Part shown: piece by piece, positions 60,311 to 64,000 of the stretch
Layout: the number at the start of each line of letters is the position of its first letter
How positions within the stretch are numbered: position 1 is the stretch's first letter
From: JAXMAZ01 sp046350115
GTDB lineage: Bacteria; Planctomycetota; Planctomycetia; Gemmatales; Gemmataceae
Assembly: GCA_046350115.1 (NCBI GenBank)
Contig: JAXMAZ010000016.1
Span: 62,001 to 126,000 of the forward strand
Direction: 5' to 3'
DNA length: 64,000 nucleotides
Notes under the pieces: model-generated
Told to the model about the DNA's origin: nothing
What the model saw: only the letters and a program-made list of their open reading frames with translations
Databases searched by the model: none
Program-made: the position numbers and the translations under genes

Positions 60311-61411
60311 TCAGCCGGCCGCCGTCACGACCGCGGCCGCCATGTCGGCCCAGGTGTAGGCCCGGAGGTCGGCCGCCAGCCCGGCGAACCGGGCCGGCCA
60401 GGCGTCCGCCGTCCGCCGCCACGCCCGCAGCCGGTCGGCCAGCAGCCGGGCGTCCTCCGGGGCGGTCAGGACCGCGTCGGCCAGGTCCGGGCCGAGCCGC
60501 TCGGCGAACCCGGTGGCGGCCGACACCAGCACCGGCAACCCCCGGCAGACGGCCTCGTGCGGGGCCAGCCCGTAGGCGTCGTACCGGGCCGGGTGGACCA
60601 ACAGGTCGCACGCCGCCAACAGGTCCGGCACGTCCGACCGGTGCCCGAGGAAGGCGACGCGGTCGGCCAGCCCGTCGGCCCTCGCCTGGGCCGCCCATCG
60701 GGCCACCGCCCCGCCGCCGACTACGGCCAGGTTGGCGTCCCAACCCGGCTCCCGGCACAGCTCCCGCCAGGCGGCGTACAGGGTGTCGAACCCCTTCACC
60801 CGGTTGGCCAGTTGGCCGACGAACCCGACCCACGGCCGGTCCGCCCACCCCAGCGCCCGCCTCGCCTCGGTCCGCTCCCCCGGACGCAGCGGCGGGAACC
60901 GAGCCGGGTCGCCGCCGAGGTACACCACCCGCACCCGGTCGGCCGGCACCCCGAGGAGTTCGGTCACGTCGCGGGCGGTCCGCCGGCTGTTGCACACCAC
61001 CACCCGGGCCGCCCGGATCGCCGGCCGCTCCTCCCGCCGGTGGACCGCGTGGACGAACCGCCCCCACGGTCGGGCCGACAGGGCCGGGTACGCGGCGTGG
61101 ACGCAGTGCACCCAGTTGACGTCCGGCCACCGGCAGTTGCCGCCGTTCACCACCACCCGCGCCCCGGGGATCCGCCGGGCAACCCGCACCCCGGCCCGGG
61201 CCAGGAACCGTTCGCCGAGGAAGTGCCGGCCGAACGGCCGCGGCACCGGATGCACGGTGACGTTCTGGTGCGCGGCGAGGGCGTCGGCCGCCCGGTGGGT
61301 GACGAGGTGGACCGGCCCGCGGGCGGCCAGGTGTTCGGCCAGGGCCAGGTTCGCCCGGTCCATCCCGCCGGTCGGGGCGACGTCCCCGGCCACCAGTACC
61401 CACGGGGTCAT
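60311..61411 (-). CDS. Glycosyltransferase family 4-like protein
   Basis: The 366-residue product has the GT-B layout: an N-terminal acceptor half (VLVAGDVAPTGGMDRANLAL, HLAARGPVHLVTH) and a donor half with VVCNSRRTARDV, WVGFVGQLANRVKGFDTLY, LAVVGGGAVARW, VAFLGHRSDVPDLLAACDLL, HPARYDAYGLAPHEAVCRG and LPVLVSAATGFAE. The E-x7-E-like donor motif (DAYGLAPHEAVC) is present in a slightly modified form. It probably adds a sugar to a surface glycan. ATG 61411 overlaps the stop of the FkbM gene (ATGA), so it is the last gene of a coupled set of three. Confidence 0.85.
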   Translation of the reverse strand: MTPWVLVAGDVAPTGGMDRANLALAEHLAARGPVHLVTHRAADALAAHQNVTVHPVPRPFGRHFLGERFLARAGVRVARRIPGARVVVNGGNCRWPDVNWVHCVHAAYPALSARPWGRFVHAVHRREERPAIRAARVVVCNSRRTARDVTELLGVPADRVRVVYLGGDPARFPPLRPGERTEARRALGWADRPWVGFVGQLANRVKGFDTLYAAWRELCREPGWDANLAVVGGGAVARWAAQARADGLADRVAFLGHRSDVPDLLAACDLLVHPARYDAYGLAPHEAVCRGLPVLVSAATGFAERLGPDLADAVLTAPEDARLLADRLRAWRRTADAWPARFAGLAADLRAYTWADMAAAVVTAAG

Positions 61412-62310
61412 GGTTGCCCCGCCAGTCGGCCGAGCACCCGCCAACCCCGTGGCCGGCATCGGCCCAACGCCTCGTCTGGCTCCCGGGTGGCGAGGAAGCT
61501 CGGCGGGTCGTAGCCGCCCGCCGGGCCGCTCGCCTCACTTTCGCGAACGACCAAACCGCGCATCGACCAGCCGAGGGCGAACAGGCAGTACCCCGCCCCG
61601 TGGAGCACCCGCCCCGCCTCGCCGCCGTCCGGGGCGTGAGCCTCGAACACGACGTGCCGGACCCGGCCGGCGGCCAGCGCCCGGGCGGCCCCCCGGAGGA
61701 CGGCCGCCTCGTGCCCCTCGACGTCCAGTTTGAGGACGCCGACGGGCCGCTCCCCGATCGCCTCGTCCAGAGTCGTCACCCGGACCGACACGGCGTGCCC
61801 GCCGGCCCCACCCGCCGGGCCGAGCGTCGCCACCCCGTCGTTGGCCGCGTACTCGGTCGGCACGTGAAGCCCCGCGGTTCCCGGCCGCTCGCCGAGCGCA
61901 GCCTGGTGATATTCGACCGTGACGCCGGTCAGCAGCCGGCCGGAGGCGGCGAGCGTTCGCAGGCCGACGGCGTGCAGTTCGGGGTGCGGCTCGAACGCCA
62001 GGACCGAGCCGCCCGGGCCGGCGACCGCCCCGGCGAGCACGGTCATGTACCCGACGTTCGCCCCCGCATCGACCACTGTGTCCCCGGGCGCGATCAGTCG
62101 GGCCAGCGCCTCGGAGACGGCCAGGTCGTACAGCCCGGTGGTCAGCAGGCTGCGGCCGATCGCCCGGGCCGGGTCGGCGACGATTCGCCCGCCCCAACAC
62201 GTCCGGATGGGAACATACCCCGGGGGCGGCGGCCACAGCCCGACGACGGCCCGCCGGACCAGTTGCCCGGGCCGGTAGACGAACCACGGCTTCCACAGGC
62301 GACGGACCAA
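61408..62310 (-). CDS. FkbM family methyltransferase
   Basis: The 300-residue product has the FkbM/class I methyltransferase motifs VVDAGANVGYMTVLAG, VLAFEPHPELHAVGLR, ATLGPAGGAGGHAVSV, TLDEAIGERPVGVLKLDVEG and HEAAVLRG. FkbM enzymes O-methylate sugars or other secondary hydroxyls; between two glycosyltransferases, methylation of a surface sugar is likely. The start is TTG 62310 with GGGGAGG upstream. No ATG or GTG fits the spacing from the previous stop (17 bases). It is coupled to the next gene by a 4-base overlap. Confidence 0.82.
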   Translation of the reverse strand: MVRRLWKPWFVYRPGQLVRRAVVGLWPPPPGYVPIRTCWGGRIVADPARAIGRSLLTTGLYDLAVSEALARLIAPGDTVVDAGANVGYMTVLAGAVAGPGGSVLAFEPHPELHAVGLRTLAASGRLLTGVTVEYHQAALGERPGTAGLHVPTEYAANDGVATLGPAGGAGGHAVSVRVTTLDEAIGERPVGVLKLDVEGHEAAVLRGAARALAAGRVRHVVFEAHAPDGGEAGRVLHGAGYCLFALGWSMRGLVVRESEASGPAGGYDPPSFLATREPDEALGRCRPRGWRVLGRLAGQP

Positions 62311-62327
62311 CTCCCCTCCCCGGCCGG

Positions 62328-63419
62328 CTACGCCCGGAGCGCCGCGGCCAGTTTGCCCAACTGCGTCGCCGGGTCGCACAGCGCCCGCGCCCGCGGCGGC
62401 CCCGCCCGCCCCAGCGCCCGGCGGCGGGCCGGGTCGCGGATCAGCCCGGCGAGCGCGTCGGCGACCGCGGCCACGTCCCCCGGCGGCGCGAGGATGCCGC
62501 ACTCCGGCGCGATGATCTCCCGCGGCCCGGCCTCGTCGCTGGCGACCACCGGCAGGCCGGCGTACAGCGCCTCGACCAAAGCGATCCCGAACGGCTCCGG
62601 GGCGGTGTTCGGCTGGCAGTACACGTCGGCCGCCGCCAGCACCGCCCCCAGGTCCGGCTGCCAGCCGACGAACCGCACCCGGTCGGCCACCCCGGCCCGG
62701 CCGGCCGCCGCCCGCACCTCGGCCTGGTACGCCGACTCGGCCGGCCGCTGCGGCGCCCCGACCTGCCAGCACACCCAGCCCGGCAACTCCCGCAGCCGGC
62801 CGAGGGCGGCGACGTGGGCCAGGTGCCCCTTGTGCCGCTCCCACCGCCCGACCTGCACGATGACGACCGCGTCCGCCGGGGTGTCGAACCGCCGGCGGAC
62901 GGCGGCCCGGTCGGCCGTCACCGGCAGCGGGGCGACCGGGCAGTACACCACCTCGCTCGGCACACCGGGGAACAGGCCGGCCGCGGCCGAATACTGGCTG
63001 TTGACCACCACCCGGTCCGGGCGGGTGCGGGCGGCCAGCCGGTCCAGCCAGCCGAGCGGGGCCGGGTGCCGGTCGTGCGCCCAGAACACCAGCCGCGGCC
63101 CGGCCCGGCGGACGACCGGGGCGAACACCGCGTGGACCCACGCCTCGTGGCAGACGACGACATCGTACCGGGTGCGGCGGAGCACCGCGGCCAGCCGGCG
63201 GCGGGCGGCCAGCACCGTCCACGGCCGGCTCAGCCGCACCCCGCCGAGGACGTGGACCGTCGCCCCGGCGGCCCGCAGCCCGGCGGCCGCGGCGACGTCG
63301 AAGCAGACGCCGTAGTCGGCGGCCGTCCCCGGGCACAGGTGGGCGAACCGGGCCAGGGTGAGCAGGTTCACCTCGATCCCGCCGAACAGGTTGCCGGCGT
63401 TCAGGTGAAGGACTCTCAC
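62328..63419 (-). CDS. Glycosyltransferase family 4-like protein
   Basis: The 363-residue product is GT-B: LHLNAGNLFGGIEVNLLTLA at the start, VFWAHDRHPAPLGWLDRLA, RVVVNSQYSAAAGLFPG, and the donor half with VIVQVGRWERHKGHLAHVAA, VRFVGWQPDLGAVLAAADVY and the E-x7-E motif PFGIALVEALYAGLPVVASD. It likely builds the same glycan as the following genes. GTG 63419 (VRVLHLNAGN) is preferred, with a GAGGGGGG site before it. It is the first gene of the three-gene minus-strand set. Confidence 0.88.
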   Translation of the reverse strand: MRVLHLNAGNLFGGIEVNLLTLARFAHLCPGTAADYGVCFDVAAAAGLRAAGATVHVLGGVRLSRPWTVLAARRRLAAVLRRTRYDVVVCHEAWVHAVFAPVVRRAGPRLVFWAHDRHPAPLGWLDRLAARTRPDRVVVNSQYSAAAGLFPGVPSEVVYCPVAPLPVTADRAAVRRRFDTPADAVVIVQVGRWERHKGHLAHVAALGRLRELPGWVCWQVGAPQRPAESAYQAEVRAAAGRAGVADRVRFVGWQPDLGAVLAAADVYCQPNTAPEPFGIALVEALYAGLPVVASDEAGPREIIAPECGILAPPGDVAAVADALAGLIRDPARRRALGRAGPPRARALCDPATQLGKLAAALRA

Positions 63420-63654
63420 CGCCCCCCCTCGGCTCGTCCCACGGGCACTGTATCCGCCCGCGTCGCCAGCGTAACCCCGCGGCGGCCGCAAGAGGCACGG
63501 ACGGCCCGAGAAAGTCGGGCGGGCGGGGTGGATCGAGTCCGGACGGTGCGGTTAAACTGCTCACGCTGGTCGGCGGGCTGAGGCTCATTGGCGGTCGCGC
63601 CCCTCTCGCCGATACCCGACACCCACTACCCCAGGCTGGCCACAGGAGGGGGCG

Positions 63655-64000
63655 ATGTCTCGCCGACACGGAGCGTCGCTGATCGAAGTGCTGATCGTCG
63701 TTGCCATCTTGGCGGTCTTGATCGGCCTGCTCCTCCCGGCCGTCCAGAAGGTGCGGGAGGCGGCCGTCCGGTCGCAGTCGCTGAACAACCTGAAGCAAAT
63801 CGCCATCGGTTGCCAACACTACGCCGCAGCCCATAGCGACCGCCTGCCAGGCTGGCCCTCGGTTGCCACCTTCGCACCGGTCCAACCAGACCTCACCGCC
63901 CCCGTGCTGTACCGGTTAATACCGTTCATCGACGGTGAAGCGGGGTATCAACCTCCTGAGGTAGCGGTCGCGACTAATACAGCCCTCCTACTCCCCCAGA
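63655..64000 (+). CDS. DUF1559 family pilin-like protein (3' end outside window)
   Basis: The frame starts MSRRHGASLIEVLIVVAILA and continues GLLLPAVQKVREAAVRSQSL and NNLKQIAIGCQHYAAAHSDR, then LYRLIPFIDGEAGYQPP, matching the first third of DUF1559 proteins. The pilin-like helix has ASLIEVL in place of the usual AFTLIELL. ATG 63655 has an AGGAGG site before it (63643-63648). The gene runs off the end of the window. It is divergent from the glycan genes. Confidence 0.92.
   Translation, partial: MSRRHGASLIEVLIVVAILAVLIGLLLPAVQKVREAAVRSQSLNNLKQIAIGCQHYAAAHSDRLPGWPSVATFAPVQPDLTAPVLYRLIPFIDGEAGYQPPEVAVATNTALLLPQ

Noticed and set aside
61408..63885. An 825-residue minus-strand fusion including the FkbM methyltransferase
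   Set aside because: The part upstream of 62310 is out-of-frame sequence of the glycosyltransferase gene; the FkbM domain starts at its own TTG with a good ribosome site.

Overview
The window looks like a chromosomal segment of a planctomycete of the Gemmataceae (order Gemmatales). Base composition is very GC-rich by eye. It carries six DUF1559 genes (an N-terminal pilin-like FTLIELLVVIAI helix and a late DG motif), three Ser/Thr kinases with WD40 tails, a DUF1501 plus DUF1549/DUF1553 cytochrome pair, a TIGR03067-type protein, Tad-like pilus genes, a PEP-CTERM protein and an LEDRTVP-type export motif. All of these are expanded or typical in that group. No rRNA, CRISPR array, phage or transposase gene was recognised. 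There is one tRNA, Lys(CTT).

Layout: 1-3921 holds a DUF1559 fragment and a frame-disrupted kinase-WD40 gene. 3940-10406 holds a WxW-repeat secreted protein, a 2-hydroxyacid dehydrogenase, a phosphatase with a haem-binding-like tail, cinA, a secreted CxxCH protein and a TIGR03067-like protein. 10497-14381 holds a secreted TIM-barrel protein, a DUF1559 plus lipoprotein pair, tRNA-Lys, a DUF2294 gene and a hypothetical gene. 14405-20625 is a tight operon of NADP-type isocitrate dehydrogenase followed by a type I-like exporter (ABC protein, HlyD-like adaptor, TolC-like lipoprotein). 21078-25932 holds TadE, TadE and TadG. 26105-28025 is an ABC-2 type exporter. 28192-31905 is a kinase-WD40 gene on the minus strand. 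32161-33719 is a second DUF1559 plus lipoprotein pair. 33862-35816 holds a SAM methyltransferase and mddA. 36210-40532 holds an ECF sigma factor and a kinase-WD40 gene. 40584-42500 is a beta-propeller/Calx-beta exported protein. 42653-47284 holds DUF1501 and a planctomycete cytochrome. 47396-49450 is an amidase fused to DUF2891. 49423-54869 holds a PEP-CTERM protein and an ECF sigma factor fused to WD40 repeats. 55026-56439 holds fabI and nikR. 56548-59372 holds two DUF1559 genes with a lipoprotein and a Cys-rich secreted protein. 59609-60118 is an FHA protein. 60311-63419 is a glycan operon (two glycosyltransferases and an FkbM methyltransferase). 63655 to the end is another DUF1559 gene.

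Two themes recur. First, the segment is rich in signalling genes: three kinases, an ECF factor, a membrane-anchored ECF-WD40 fusion and an FHA reader. Second, the gaps, and some coding sequences, have been invaded by at least nine kinds of palindromic or hairpin element. One sits in frame inside a WD40 blade, one is flanked by a 24-base direct repeat, and two lie where a gene's stop codon seems to have been displaced. Several long WD40 or low-complexity genes also change reading frame. From the sequence alone I cannot tell residual assembly indels from real decay.

The best candidates for undescribed biology are the amidase-DUF2891 fusion, the in-frame hairpin element, the ABC exporter subunit lacking its usual catalytic residues, the phosphatase with a CxxCH tail, and the thrice-repeated DUF1559 plus small lipoprotein cassette.
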